In this document: piece after piece, positions 1-6,659 of the stretch | How the letters are laid out: each line of letters starts with the position of its first letter | Position numbering within the stretch: the first letter of the stretch is position 1 | NCBI GenBank assembly: GCA_900769055.1 | Contig: CAAGFF010000146.1 | Coordinates: 1-11,376, forward strand | DNA from: an uncultured Prevotella sp. | GTDB taxonomy: Bacteria; Bacteroidota; Bacteroidia; Bacteroidales; Bacteroidaceae | Direction of reading: 5' to 3' | Length of the DNA: 11,376 bases | Program-made: the position numbers and the translations under genes | The notes under the pieces: model-generated | The model's input: the letters and a program-made list of their open reading frames with translations, nothing else | Told to the model about the DNA's origin: nothing | Database searches by the model: none

Positions 1-16
1 GTTTTGATTTGCAACA

Positions 17-47
17 CTAAGATAAGTGAAAAATCTGACATGGCAAA
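17..47 (-). promoter_or_regulatory. Candidate Bacteroidota sigma-ABfr promoter reading leftward out of the window
   Basis: On the minus strand a TTTG box (47-44) is followed after exactly 19 bases by TATCTTAG (24-17). The Bacteroidota primary-sigma consensus is TTTG, 19-21 bases, TAnnTTTG, so the second box has one mismatch. The TTTG overlaps the T tract of the terminator at 45-75, so termination of the kdp operon and initiation of the next gene would be back to back. The transcribed gene would lie beyond position 1 and cannot be seen. The match is short and could be chance in AT-rich DNA. Confidence 0.35.
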
Positions 48-75
48 ATCCTGAGCAACTTTTTGTTGCTCAGGA
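45..75 (-). terminator. Intrinsic terminator after the kdp operon
   Basis: Perfect 11-bp stem: TCCTGAGCAAC at 49-59 and GTTGCTCAGGA at 65-75, with a 5-nt loop. Read on the minus strand, the stem is followed by TTTT (48-45). This is the first terminator-like hairpin with a T tract met after the end of kdpC, about 165 nt downstream. The T tract is short. An outer 8-bp inverted repeat (GCAACACT at 11-18 and AGTGTTGC at 99-106) brackets the hairpin. Confidence 0.65.
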
Positions 76-132
76 ACTTATAAATAAAGTTAAATCAAAG
101 TGTTGCGGAATTAAGGTTTTGTAATATAGTTT

Positions 133-231
133 TCATTTGTTGTTCGTCAGTTGACTATCGTCTTCCTCCGTCACGACTCGGGATAAGCTGAGTTTACTCA
201 GGCTATCCTCTCGGTCGTCAGATATCGTCAT
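133..231 (-). CDS. Possible 32-codon ORF just downstream of kdpC (doubtful)
   Basis: ATG at 231 to TGA at 133 encodes 32 hydrophilic residues starting MTISDDRED and ending LTNNK. It has no membrane segment, no recognised motif and no clear ribosome binding site. It begins 8 nt after the kdpC stop codon, as expected for a last operon gene. However, most of it lies on an imperfect inverted repeat (181-208 core), which could equally explain the sequence as an RNA structure. Protein coding is not demonstrated. Confidence 0.15.
   Translation of the reverse strand: MTISDDREDSLSKLSLSRVVTEEDDSQLTNNK
181..208. repeat. Imperfect inverted repeat downstream of kdpC
   Basis: The core is CTGAGT (188-193), a 2-nt loop and ACTCAG (196-201). 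After a 2-nt internal mismatch, a further 5 bp pair (181-185 with 204-208). Weaker complementarity continues outward: CGACTCG around 175-181 against CGGTCGTC around 212-219. No T tract follows on either strand, so it is not a standard intrinsic terminator. It may be a 3' mRNA stabiliser or a relic of a repeat element. Confidence 0.4.
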
Positions 232-239
232 GGCAATAC

Positions 240-851
240 TCAAACCATTTTGATATTGCTCATCTGGCTTGTGGATAACGTGGAGGTAAGTTTGTCAAGA
301 GCCACATTCAGTTTCAGCACATTGACTTTTTCTGGGCCGAAGAGTCCGAACAGCGGACGCTCGATAGATTTCTCAACAAGCTCTGTCACCTGTTGCTCGT
401 CCATACTGCGTGCGGCAGCCACACGTTTCACCTGCACCCGTGCCGACTGTGGTGTGATATCGGGGTCGAGTCCCGAACCGCTGGCCGTCACCATCTCTGC
501 CGGGACATCCTCGCGTTGTAGGTAGGGATGATGAAGGAGGAAAGAGTCTATGCGAGCCTCCACCTCTGCCAGGTATTCAGGATTCGTCGGGCCCTTGTTG
601 CTGCCGCATGAGTTGGCGGCATCATAGCCGTCGCCTGCACACGAGGGGCGTCCCCAGAAATATATGTCCTTGGTGAACAGCTGCCCTACGTTGGCAGCAC
701 CCACCATTTTTCCGTTCAGCGTCACTGTCTCGGCATTGCCGTTGCCCGGACTTGCCACTTTGCCGAACGCCCACAGCACAAGCACATAACCGATGCCGAG
801 GAACACACACATAACTATTGTAAGCCTGAAGGCCTTGATGAAATTTTTCAT
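240..851 (-). CDS. kdpC: KdpC, subunit C of the K+-transporting ATPase
   Basis: KdpC is the single-span subunit of the KdpFABC high-affinity K+ pump. It binds next to KdpA and KdpB and raises affinity for ATP and K+. The product is 203 residues, in the family range (about 190). One N-terminal membrane segment lies at about 7-29. Family signatures follow: FWGRPSC, GSNKGPTNPEYL, and VTASGSGLDPDITP running into VQVKRVAAARS. I chose the ATG at 851 (MKNFIKAF). The frame stays open to a GTG at 899, but the extra 16 residues are low-complexity (Asn/Lys) and unlike KdpC. It is the last kdp gene, separated from kdpB by an unusual 264-nt gap filled with GC-rich repeats. The start has no SD. Confidence 0.96.
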   Translation of the reverse strand: MKNFIKAFRLTIVMCVFLGIGYVLVLWAFGKVASPGNGNAETVTLNGKMVGAANVGQLFTKDIYFWGRPSCAGDGYDAANSCGSNKGPTNPEYLAEVEARIDSFLLHHPYLQREDVPAEMVTASGSGLDPDITPQSARVQVKRVAAARSMDEQQVTELVEKSIERPLFGLFGPEKVNVLKLNVALDKLTSTLSTSQMSNIKMV

Positions 852-899
852 AATCGTCGTTTTTTTATTATTGTTATTCTCACTCCCTGCCTCACTCAC

Positions 900-1113
900 G
901 TCTCCCTCGACCCCTCTGTCTCACCCCTTCTCTCTCCTGTAGAGAGGGCAGGATGAGAGAGGAGGCGTTTCCATTCCCCCACTCTACCAGAGAGGGGGTT
1001 AGGATGAGAAAGGGGTGAAGCTTAAGAACTGGGGGGGGCCGTCCCCCTCTCTGCTTGAGGGAGTAGGGTGAGAAGCTTCCACTCTACCAGAGAGGGGTCG
1101 GGAGGGGTGAGGC
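900..1113. repeat. GC-rich palindromic repeat cluster between kdpB and kdpC
   Basis: About 215 bp of low-complexity sequence, strongly G-rich on the plus strand. The phrase ACTCTACCAGAGAGGGG occurs exactly at 981-997 and again at 1081-1097, and related forms (GGATGAGA, AGGGTGAGAAGC, GAGGCGTTT) recur around them. One unit folds as CCCCC-A-CTCT / AGAG-A-GGGGG (976-998) with a 3-nt loop. A run of eight G (1031-1038) faces CCCCC at 1043-1047 and can form another stem. This resembles dispersed intergenic palindromic repeat elements of bacterial genomes. The kdpB-kdpC junction is normally tight, so I infer an insertion followed by duplication. Confidence 0.75.
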
Positions 1114-1115
1114 GT

Positions 1116-3134
1116 TTAAAAGAATAATCCTATTAATAAATCAATCAGTTTTATGCCCACGAAAGGAGCGATGATGCCTCCCATGCCGAAAACGAGCAGA
1201 TTGCGGCGAAGCAATGCGCTTGCTCCTATCGGCTTGTACTTCACGCCGCGCAGCGCCAATGGGATAAGCAATGGAATGATGATGGCATTGAAGATGAGAG
1301 CCGACAGGATGGCACTCTCGGGAGAATGGAGCCCCATGATGTTCAGGGCTGACAACTCTGGTATGGACACCATGAAGAGGGCGGGGACGATGGCAAAATA
1401 CTTCGCCACGTCGTTGGCGATGGAGAAGGTGGTGAGCGTGCCACGTGTCATGAGCAGCTGCTTGCCTATCTCCACTATCTCGATGAGCTTTGTCGGGTCG
1501 TTGTCGAGGTCAACCATATTGCCTGCCTCCTTCGCCGCCTGTGTACCGCTGTTCATCGCCACGCCCACATCGGCCTGTGCAAGGGCTGGCGCATCGTTTG
1601 TTCCGTCGCCCATCATGGCAACGAGTTTGCCGTTCTGCTGCTCAGCCTTGATATAGTTCATCTTGTCCTCCGGCTTAGCCTCGGCAATAAAGTCGTCCAC
1701 CCCGGCTTTCTCTGCGATATACTTGGCGGTGAGAGGGTTGTCGCCCGTCACCATCACTGTCTTCACGCCCATCTTGCGCAGACGCTCAAAACGCTCGTGG
1801 ATGCCCGGCTTGATGATGTCCTGCAGCTCGATGACACCCACAACCTTCTTGTTGACAGCCACAACCAGCGGTGTACCACCATTGGAGGTGATATCCCTCA
1901 CCTGCTGCATCACCTTTTCGGGGAACGTGTTGCCAGCCGATTCCGTGATGCGGCGGATGGCGTCGTAGGCACCCTTGCGGATTTCTGTTCCGTCTTTTAG
2001 GATGATACCCGACGACTTGGTCTCGGCGGTGAACTTTATCATCCGTGTACCTTGTGTGTTCAGTCCGCGGACAGACAGGCCATCCTTATGCGCCAACTCG
2101 ACAATCGACTTTCCCTCTGGCGTGTCGTCTGAAACAGACGAGAGCAGGCAGGATTCTATAAACTTCTGCCGGTCTATGCCTTCCACGGGATAGAACGCTG
2201 TAGCCTTGCGGTTGCCAATAGTGATTGTTCCTGTCTTGTCGAGCAAGAGCGTATCCACATCGCCCGCTGTCTCCACCGCCTTGCCGATCTTGGTGATGAC
2301 ATTAGCACGCAAGGCACGGTCCATGCCGGCAATACCGATGGCAGAGAGCAGACCGCCAATGGTGGTAGGTATCAGACAGACGAACAGAGAGAGGAACGAT
2401 GCGATGGTGATAACCGTGCCTGTATAGTCGGCAAAGGGCTTCAATGTGATGCAGACAATAAGGAACACTAGGGTGAACACTGCAAGCAGGATGGTCAGGG
2501 CAATCTCGTTAGGAGTCTTCTGGCGCGACGCACCCTCCACGAGGGCAATCATCTTGTCGAGGAAACTCTCGCCTGGCTGTGTGGTGACCACCACACGGAT
2601 GTGGTCGCTCAGCACCTTTGTTCCGCCCGTCACACTGCTTTTGTCGCCACCTGCCTCACGGATTACAGGGGCAGACTCACCAGTGATGGCACTCTCGTCG
2701 ATAGAGGCGAGTCCCTCAACAATCTCACCATCGGCCGGTATAACATCGCCGGCGTCGCATACAAACTCGTCGCCCTTCTTCAGCGACGAGCTGCTGACGT
2801 TCTTGACAGTGCCGTTCACATAGAGTTTGGCAGGTGTCTCCTCGCGTGTCTTGCGCAAGCTGTCTGCCTGAGCCTTACCACGTGCCTCGGCTATTGCCTC
2901 TGCAAAGTTGGCAAACAGCAGTGTGATGAAGAGGATGAGCAATACCCATGCGTTGTATGCGAAAGAGCCTTGCTCGCTGCTGAATGCGGAATAAATCGTT
3001 ACGGGCAGCATGACGGCGGTGCAAATCTCCACCGTGAACATGATAGGGTTCTTTATCATCTGCCTCGGGTCAAGCTTAACAAACGACTGCTTGACGCTCG
3101 CTATTACCTGTTCTTTTTCAAATAGACTATTCAT
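1116..3134 (-). CDS. kdpB: KdpB, catalytic P-type ATPase subunit of the K+ pump
   Basis: KdpB hydrolyses ATP and drives K+ import through KdpA; it is a P-type (P1A) ATPase of the inner membrane. The product has 672 residues (E. coli 682). Membrane segments lie near 35-55, 62-82, 212-232 and 240-265, with three more near the C-terminus (about 575-670). The actuator-domain TGES is at 151-154, including the serine that is the inhibitory phosphorylation site in E. coli. The PTTIGGLL membrane motif is at 256. The phosphorylated Asp is D299 in DKTGTITIGN, the nucleotide-binding KGAYDAI starts at 387, and the hinge GDGTNDAPAL is at 509-518. All catalytic residues are present. The ATG at 3134 starts 4 nt after the kdpA stop, so translation is probably coupled. 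Confidence 0.98.
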   Translation of the reverse strand: MNSLFEKEQVIASVKQSFVKLDPRQMIKNPIMFTVEICTAVMLPVTIYSAFSSEQGSFAYNAWVLLILFITLLFANFAEAIAEARGKAQADSLRKTREETPAKLYVNGTVKNVSSSSLKKGDEFVCDAGDVIPADGEIVEGLASIDESAITGESAPVIREAGGDKSSVTGGTKVLSDHIRVVVTTQPGESFLDKMIALVEGASRQKTPNEIALTILLAVFTLVFLIVCITLKPFADYTGTVITIASFLSLFVCLIPTTIGGLLSAIGIAGMDRALRANVITKIGKAVETAGDVDTLLLDKTGTITIGNRKATAFYPVEGIDRQKFIESCLLSSVSDDTPEGKSIVELAHKDGLSVRGLNTQGTRMIKFTAETKSSGIILKDGTEIRKGAYDAIRRITESAGNTFPEKVMQQVRDITSNGGTPLVVAVNKKVVGVIELQDIIKPGIHERFERLRKMGVKTVMVTGDNPLTAKYIAEKAGVDDFIAEAKPEDKMNYIKAEQQNGKLVAMMGDGTNDAPALAQADVGVAMNSGTQAAKEAGNMVDLDNDPTKLIEIVEIGKQLLMTRGTLTTFSIANDVAKYFAIVPALFMVSIPELSALNIMGLHSPESAILSALIFNAIIIPLLIPLALRGVKYKPIGASALLRRNLLVFGMGGIIAPFVGIKLIDLLIGLFF

Positions 3135-3138
3135 TTCA

Positions 3139-4845
3139 TTACAATGTTAGATGTTCTGCAATGGTGCTCAGCGCATGTACGGGGAAGAACGACAGGGCTG
3201 CCACGATGAATATGACGGCAAAGGTCATCACACCGAATGTCACAGTGTCTGTCTTCAGTGTTCCCGCACTCTCTGGGATGTATTTTTTCTTCGCAAGAAT
3301 ACCAGCTATTGCCACTTGTCCTACGATGGGCACGAAGCGGCCGAGGATAAGCACGATGCCGCACGAATAGTTCCAGAACCATGTATTGTCGCCCAGTCCC
3401 TCAAAGCCCGAGCCGTTGTTGGCTGCCGACGAGGTGTACTCATACAGCATCTCGCTCAGTCCGTGATAGCCTGGGTTGTTGAGCCATCCGCCCTCGCTCG
3501 CCACAAACTGTGGCGCATGGGCAAACAGGTAGGCAGCCAATGCCGTGCCCACGAGGATGATGAACGGATGTAGCAGCGCCACTATCGAGGCTATCTTCAT
3601 CTCGCGTGCCTCCACCTTATGCCCGAGGAACTCCGGTGTTCGTCCCACCATCAGTCCGCTGATGAACACTGCGATGATGATGAACGTGAAATAGTTCATC
3701 CATCCTACACCAACACCGCCAAACCATGTGTTTATCTGCATGTTCAGCATCTCTATCATTCCGGAGAGGGGCATGGTTGAGTCATGCATCGAGTTGACCG
3801 AACCGTTGGATGTGACAGTCGTGGCGACGCTCCACAGCGCTCCAGCTGCCGAACCTAAGCGCACCTCCTTGCCTTCCATAGCCCCGCCATCCTGCGCTAT
3901 GCCCATAGCGTTAATCCTCGGGTTGCCCTGCATCTCCTGCCCCACGTTGATAGCCACGCCTATGAGGAAGGCGAAGAGCATCACGCCGAAGATGCTATAG
4001 CCCAGCTTCCTGCGTTTCAGGTAGAATCCGAAAGCGAAAGCCAATGCCATCGGGATAATCAGTATGCTCCAGCACTCAACGATATTGGTGAGGTAAGAGG
4101 GATTCTCAAGCGGATGTGACGAGTTGACGCCGAAATATCCGCCACCGTTCGTTCCTAGCTGCTTGATAGGCACTATGGCTGCCGTAGGACCCTGCGACAC
4201 CTCCTGCTTCTGTCCCTCAAGGGTGGTCAGCTCCATCTTCCCGTCGAAGCCCATCGGCGTGCCTTCAACAATCAGTATCATGCCCACGACGAGCGACAGC
4301 GGCAAGAGAATGCGTGTTGTGCTCAACACGAGATAGCGCCAGAAGTTTCCAACGGTCTGTGTCGTCTTTGCAGCCAGAGCCTTCATGATACCCGCCATGG
4401 CAGCCATACCCGTGGCGGCAGTGATGAACTGGAAGAGCATGATGACGAAGAGCTGAGTGAAATAGGTCAGACCGCTCTCACCGCTATAATGCTGCAGGTT
4501 ACAGTTGACCATAAACGAGATACAGGTGTTGAACGCCTGGTGGCATGTCTGTCCGATGTTGCCGTCGGGATTGAGCGGCAGCACACCCTGCGCCACCAGC
4601 AGCACCATGCCCCATACAAACCAGAACATATTGACCACGAGCAGCGCGCGGAGGAACTTCTTCCAGTCCATCTCCTCGTCGGGGTTCACACCGCTCAACC
4701 TGTACATCCAGCGTTCCACCGGCTTCATGAAGTCGAGACACGTCCGTTCGCCTTTATACACCTTGGCGATATATCTGCCAAGCGGAAGGGCAAGTCCTAC
4801 CATAAGGACAATCTGTAGGACAACTCCCAAAATTTCCGTATTCAT
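3139..4845 (-). CDS. kdpA: KdpA, K+-translocating subunit of the K+ pump
   Basis: KdpA is the channel-like subunit of KdpFABC, related to the Trk/Ktr K+ transporter superfamily, and selects K+ in the inner membrane. The product has 568 residues (E. coli 557) with about ten hydrophobic spans. The four selectivity-filter segments are visible: NCNLQHYSGES (about 114-124), GTNGGGYFGVNSSHP (231-245), SNGSVNSMHDS (346-356) and SSAANNGSGFEGL (472-484). The Gly-rich GTNGGG is intact, so the protein should be functional. The start ATG at 4845 is 7 nt after the kdpF stop, and kdpB follows after 4 nt. Confidence 0.98.
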   Translation of the reverse strand: MNTEILGVVLQIVLMVGLALPLGRYIAKVYKGERTCLDFMKPVERWMYRLSGVNPDEEMDWKKFLRALLVVNMFWFVWGMVLLVAQGVLPLNPDGNIGQTCHQAFNTCISFMVNCNLQHYSGESGLTYFTQLFVIMLFQFITAATGMAAMAGIMKALAAKTTQTVGNFWRYLVLSTTRILLPLSLVVGMILIVEGTPMGFDGKMELTTLEGQKQEVSQGPTAAIVPIKQLGTNGGGYFGVNSSHPLENPSYLTNIVECWSILIIPMALAFAFGFYLKRRKLGYSIFGVMLFAFLIGVAINVGQEMQGNPRINAMGIAQDGGAMEGKEVRLGSAAGALWSVATTVTSNGSVNSMHDSTMPLSGMIEMLNMQINTWFGGVGVGWMNYFTFIIIAVFISGLMVGRTPEFLGHKVEAREMKIASIVALLHPFIILVGTALAAYLFAHAPQFVASEGGWLNNPGYHGLSEMLYEYTSSAANNGSGFEGLGDNTWFWNYSCGIVLILGRFVPIVGQVAIAGILAKKKYIPESAGTLKTDTVTFGVMTFAVIFIVAALSFFPVHALSTIAEHLTL

Positions 4846-4852
4846 ACGTCAG

Positions 4853-4933
4853 TCAGAATTTTTCGGGCTTGATGAGCACGTACATCAGATACGCGAAAGC
4901 CACCAAGCTGATGATAAACAATGTTGTGTACAT
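4853..4933 (-). CDS. kdpF: KdpF, small membrane subunit of the K+ pump
   Basis: A 26-residue hydrophobic peptide beginning MYTTLFIISL and ending YVLIKPEKF. The single membrane span and the C-terminal (I/R)KPEKF ending are typical of KdpF (29 residues in E. coli), a lipid-like stabilising subunit of KdpFABC. Its place 7 nt before kdpA matches the conserved kdpF-kdpA order. It is preceded by AGGAGGT (4947-4941) 7 nt before the ATG, a strong Shine-Dalgarno and rare for this phylum. The gene is easily missed because of its size. Confidence 0.9.
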   Translation of the reverse strand: MYTTLFIISLVAFAYLMYVLIKPEKF

Positions 4934-4940
4934 AATCTCT

Positions 4941-4947
4941 ACCTCCT
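4941..4947 (-). promoter_or_regulatory. Strong Shine-Dalgarno site of kdpF
   Basis: Minus-strand AGGAGGT (4947-4941) lies 7 nt upstream of the kdpF ATG (4933-4931), close to ideal complementarity to the 16S rRNA tail. The other genes here show no comparable site, as expected in Bacteroidota, where SD-led initiation is uncommon. It supports the kdpF start and falls in the 20-nt gap after the upstream 32-residue ORF. Confidence 0.65.
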
Positions 4948-4953
4948 TTTTCT

Positions 4954-5052
4954 TTAGATTTTCTCAAACCAATCGATACATTTGAAGAACAGCCAGAAGC
5001 AGCCCAAGCCGCTCAACAGGCAGATTGCGAATCCAATTGTAAACAAATCCAT
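4954..5052 (-). CDS. Small membrane peptide (32 aa) upstream of kdpF, function unknown
   Basis: ATG at 5052 to TAA at 4954 encodes 32 residues starting MDLFTIGF and ending DWFEKI. Residues about 4-26 form one hydrophobic span (with CLLSGLGCFWLFF), flanked by an acidic N-terminus and a charged, aromatic C-terminus. It is the first ORF after the sigma-54 promoter, about 39 nt from the predicted start of transcription, and sits 20 nt before kdpF. It does not carry the KdpF ending (PEKF), so it is not simply a second kdpF. Position and shape suggest an accessory or regulatory peptide of the pump; this is inference. I do not recognise a named family. Confidence 0.6.
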   Translation of the reverse strand: MDLFTIGFAICLLSGLGCFWLFFKCIDWFEKI

Positions 5053-5073
5053 TTTTCTTTCTTTTTAAAAGTT

Positions 5074-5101
5074 ATACATAAATGATGTCACCTTTATGTA
5101 T
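5074..5101. promoter_or_regulatory. 9-bp perfect dyad over the predicted kdp transcription start
   Basis: ATACATAAA (5074-5082) and TTTATGTAT (5093-5101) are perfect inverted repeats 10 nt apart. They start 1 nt inside the sigma-54 -12 box edge and cover the predicted start of transcription near 5091. The placement fits an operator for a repressor or another DNA-binding protein. An RNA hairpin is less likely, because a transcript starting near 5091 would lack most of one arm. The arms are AT-rich, so chance is not excluded. Confidence 0.4.
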
Positions 5102-5102
5102 C

Positions 5103-5117
5103 GCAATGGACGTGCCA
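5103..5117 (-). promoter_or_regulatory. Sigma-54 (RpoN) promoter of the kdpFABC operon
   Basis: The minus strand from 5117 to 5103 reads TGGCACG-TCCA-TTGC, an exact match to the sigma-54 consensus TGGCACG-N4-TTGC. The invariant GG (5116-5115) and GC (5104-5103) are separated by the required 10 bases. Transcription should begin near 5091, about 39 nt before the first small ORF. The gene immediately upstream in the window encodes a sigma-54 activator, which makes the assignment coherent. No primary-sigma promoter is evident in the same gap. Confidence 0.9.
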
Positions 5118-5130
5118 AACAGGTTCGGAA

Positions 5131-5140
5131 ATTTGCAAAT
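5131..5140. promoter_or_regulatory. Perfect 10-bp palindrome close upstream of the kdp promoter
   Basis: ATTTGCAAAT is a perfect palindrome whose near edge is 14 bp upstream of the -24 box. This is closer than typical enhancer sites for NtrC-type activators, so it could bind another factor or be chance in AT-rich DNA. Its centre is 25 bp from that of a second palindrome at 5156-5165. Confidence 0.25.
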
Positions 5141-5155
5141 CACTGTGTATGAGTA

Positions 5156-5165
5156 TTCTATAGAA
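5156..5165. promoter_or_regulatory. Candidate activator-binding palindrome upstream of the kdp promoter
   Basis: TTCTATAGAA is a perfect 10-bp palindrome centred about 70 bp upstream of the predicted transcription start, near the usual range for enhancer sites of NtrC-family activators. The response regulator encoded next door ends in a Fis-type helix-turn-helix that would need a dyad site. Site identity is inference. Confidence 0.3.
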
Positions 5166-5189
5166 GTTAGAGTTGAAATTAAAGGCAAT

Positions 5190-5233
5190 AAAAACCCTTC
5201 CAAAATGAAATAATAACATTCACTTTGGAAGGG
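5190..5233 (-). terminator. Intrinsic terminator of the response-regulator operon
   Basis: Perfect 10-bp arms, CCCTTCCAAA (5195-5204) and TTTGGAAGGG (5224-5233). A mismatch and 4 more pairs extend the stem inward, leaving a 9-nt loop. On the minus strand the stem is followed by TTTTTATT (5194-5187). It lies 22 nt after the stop codon of the sigma-54 activator gene and separates that operon from the sigma-54-driven kdp operon. Confidence 0.88.
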
Positions 5234-5255
5234 CAGATATGACAGGTTGAAGCAC

Positions 5256-6596
5256 TCAAACAGTTATTCCATATTCCTCTATCTTGCGATAGAGCGTGGT
5301 AAGTCCTATTTTGAGCATGCGGGCCGTTTCTGTCTTGTTGCCGTGGGTATGGTGAAGCACCTTGATGATGTGGTTGCGCTCCACACTCTTCAGGTCAAAG
5401 GCATCATCGTCAGCTGTGGAGGTATCGCCCGAAAGCATGTCTATGGGCAGGTCATGACGGGTAATTTCGCCGTCGCAGATAATCAGTGCGTGTTCAACGG
5501 CGTTCATAATCTCACGCACATTGCCCGGCCATGGATAAGATAAGAACAGACTCTTTGCTTCGGAAGACAATACCGGGGCAGGACGACCTATCTGCTTAGC
5601 ATAACGCTCAATGAACTGCCGGGCAAGCAGCAGTATGTCTTCCTTGCGCTGGCGCAGAGGGGGCAGCATAATGCGGAACACGGAAAGGCGGAAGTAGAGG
5701 TCCTCGCGGAAGCGGCCACTGGCTATCTCTTCCTTAAGGTTGCGGTTGGTGGCGGAGAGGATGCGCACATCCACATGGGTGGTCTTCGTATCCCCCACCT
5801 TCACAAACTCTCCCGTCTCGAGCACGCGCAACAGCTTGGCCTGCAGGTCCAGCGCCATCTCACCGATTTCGTCGAGGAAGAGAGTGCCGTGATTGGCTTC
5901 CTCCAGCAGTCCCCGCTTGTCTTTGACGGCTCCCGTAAACGCTCCTTCTTTATAGCCGAAGAGTTCGCTTTCGAGCAGTTCGCGGCTGAAGGCGGAGCAG
6001 TTGAGGGCGAGAAATGCCTCGCCGCTCCGGCGACTTGCACTATGGATGGCTTGGGCAAAGACTTCCTTGCCCGTACCAGTCTCGCCATTGATCAGAACAG
6101 TGACATCGGTTGCAGCCACCTTGCGTGCCTGTGAGATGACCTCGGACAGCGCATCCGAATGTCCCACGATATTGTCGAACGATAAGGTGGCTGATGGGGT
6201 TTCTTTCTTCCTGCCCCGGGGCTTCAGCGTGATGGCGACGGCATCCATCGCACGGCTCACGATGGGTATAATCTTGCGGTTGTCGTCGCCCTTGACGATA
6301 TAGTCGAAAGCCCCGTTCTTGATGGCCTGCACGCCGTCGGGAATGTTGCCGTGGGCTGTGAGGAGGATTATCTTTGAGGCGGGAGCCAGCTGCTGCAGCT
6401 CCTGCACCATGTCCACACCATTACCATCGGGCAGGAAGACATCGCACAGTACCACCTGCACCTCGTGTTTCTTCAGTGTATAGAGTGCTGTGGCACGGTC
6501 TTTCGCTTTCATCACCTCATATCCTTCCAGCTCCAGTATGCGTGAGAGCAGCATACGGATGGTTGGCTCGTCATCAATTATCAGTACGGTATTCAT
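5256..6596 (-). CDS. NtrC-type response regulator, sigma-54 activator, probable KdpE replacement
   Basis: The product has 446 residues. It has a receiver domain (about 1-118: acidic D8/D9, phospho-acceptor D52, T80, K102), a sigma-54-interacting AAA+ domain (about 140-380) and a C-terminal Fis-type HTH (about 405-443). AAA+ landmarks are Walker A GETGTGKE (171-178), the sigma-54 contact loop GAFTGA (218-223), Walker B LFLDEIGE (239-246) and RFREDLYFRL (295-304) with the arginine finger. All are intact, so it should remodel sigma-54 polymerase when phosphorylated. Canonical kdp loci use the OmpR-type KdpE instead. It follows the histidine kinase gene after 63 nt and sits upstream of a perfect sigma-54 promoter facing kdpFABC, the obvious target. 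The symbol is left blank because the family differs from KdpE. Confidence 0.95.
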   Translation of the reverse strand: MNTVLIIDDEPTIRMLLSRILELEGYEVMKAKDRATALYTLKKHEVQVVLCDVFLPDGNGVDMVQELQQLAPASKIILLTAHGNIPDGVQAIKNGAFDYIVKGDDNRKIIPIVSRAMDAVAITLKPRGRKKETPSATLSFDNIVGHSDALSEVISQARKVAATDVTVLINGETGTGKEVFAQAIHSASRRSGEAFLALNCSAFSRELLESELFGYKEGAFTGAVKDKRGLLEEANHGTLFLDEIGEMALDLQAKLLRVLETGEFVKVGDTKTTHVDVRILSATNRNLKEEIASGRFREDLYFRLSVFRIMLPPLRQRKEDILLLARQFIERYAKQIGRPAPVLSSEAKSLFLSYPWPGNVREIMNAVEHALIICDGEITRHDLPIDMLSGDTSTADDDAFDLKSVERNHIIKVLHHTHGNKTETARMLKIGLTTLYRKIEEYGITV

Positions 6597-6659
6597 ATCC
6601 CGTTCAATCCCTTTTTTTATTCTAACTTATTTATTGTAATCATAAACTACACCCCATCC

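Noticed and set aside
852..899. N-terminal extension of kdpC to a GTG at 899
   Set aside because: The added residues are Asn/Lys-rich low complexity. Family N-termini begin just before the membrane segment, matching the ATG at 851.
2601..3125. Plus-strand ORFs opposite kdpB and kdpA (such as 2601-3125 and 1153-1656)
   Set aside because: They are antisense shadows of genes with full catalytic motifs and have no recognisable protein features.
5053..5102. c-di-AMP (ydaO-type) riboswitch in the kdp leader
   Set aside because: The predicted leader is only about 40 nt, far too short for that riboswitch, and no matching motifs are visible.
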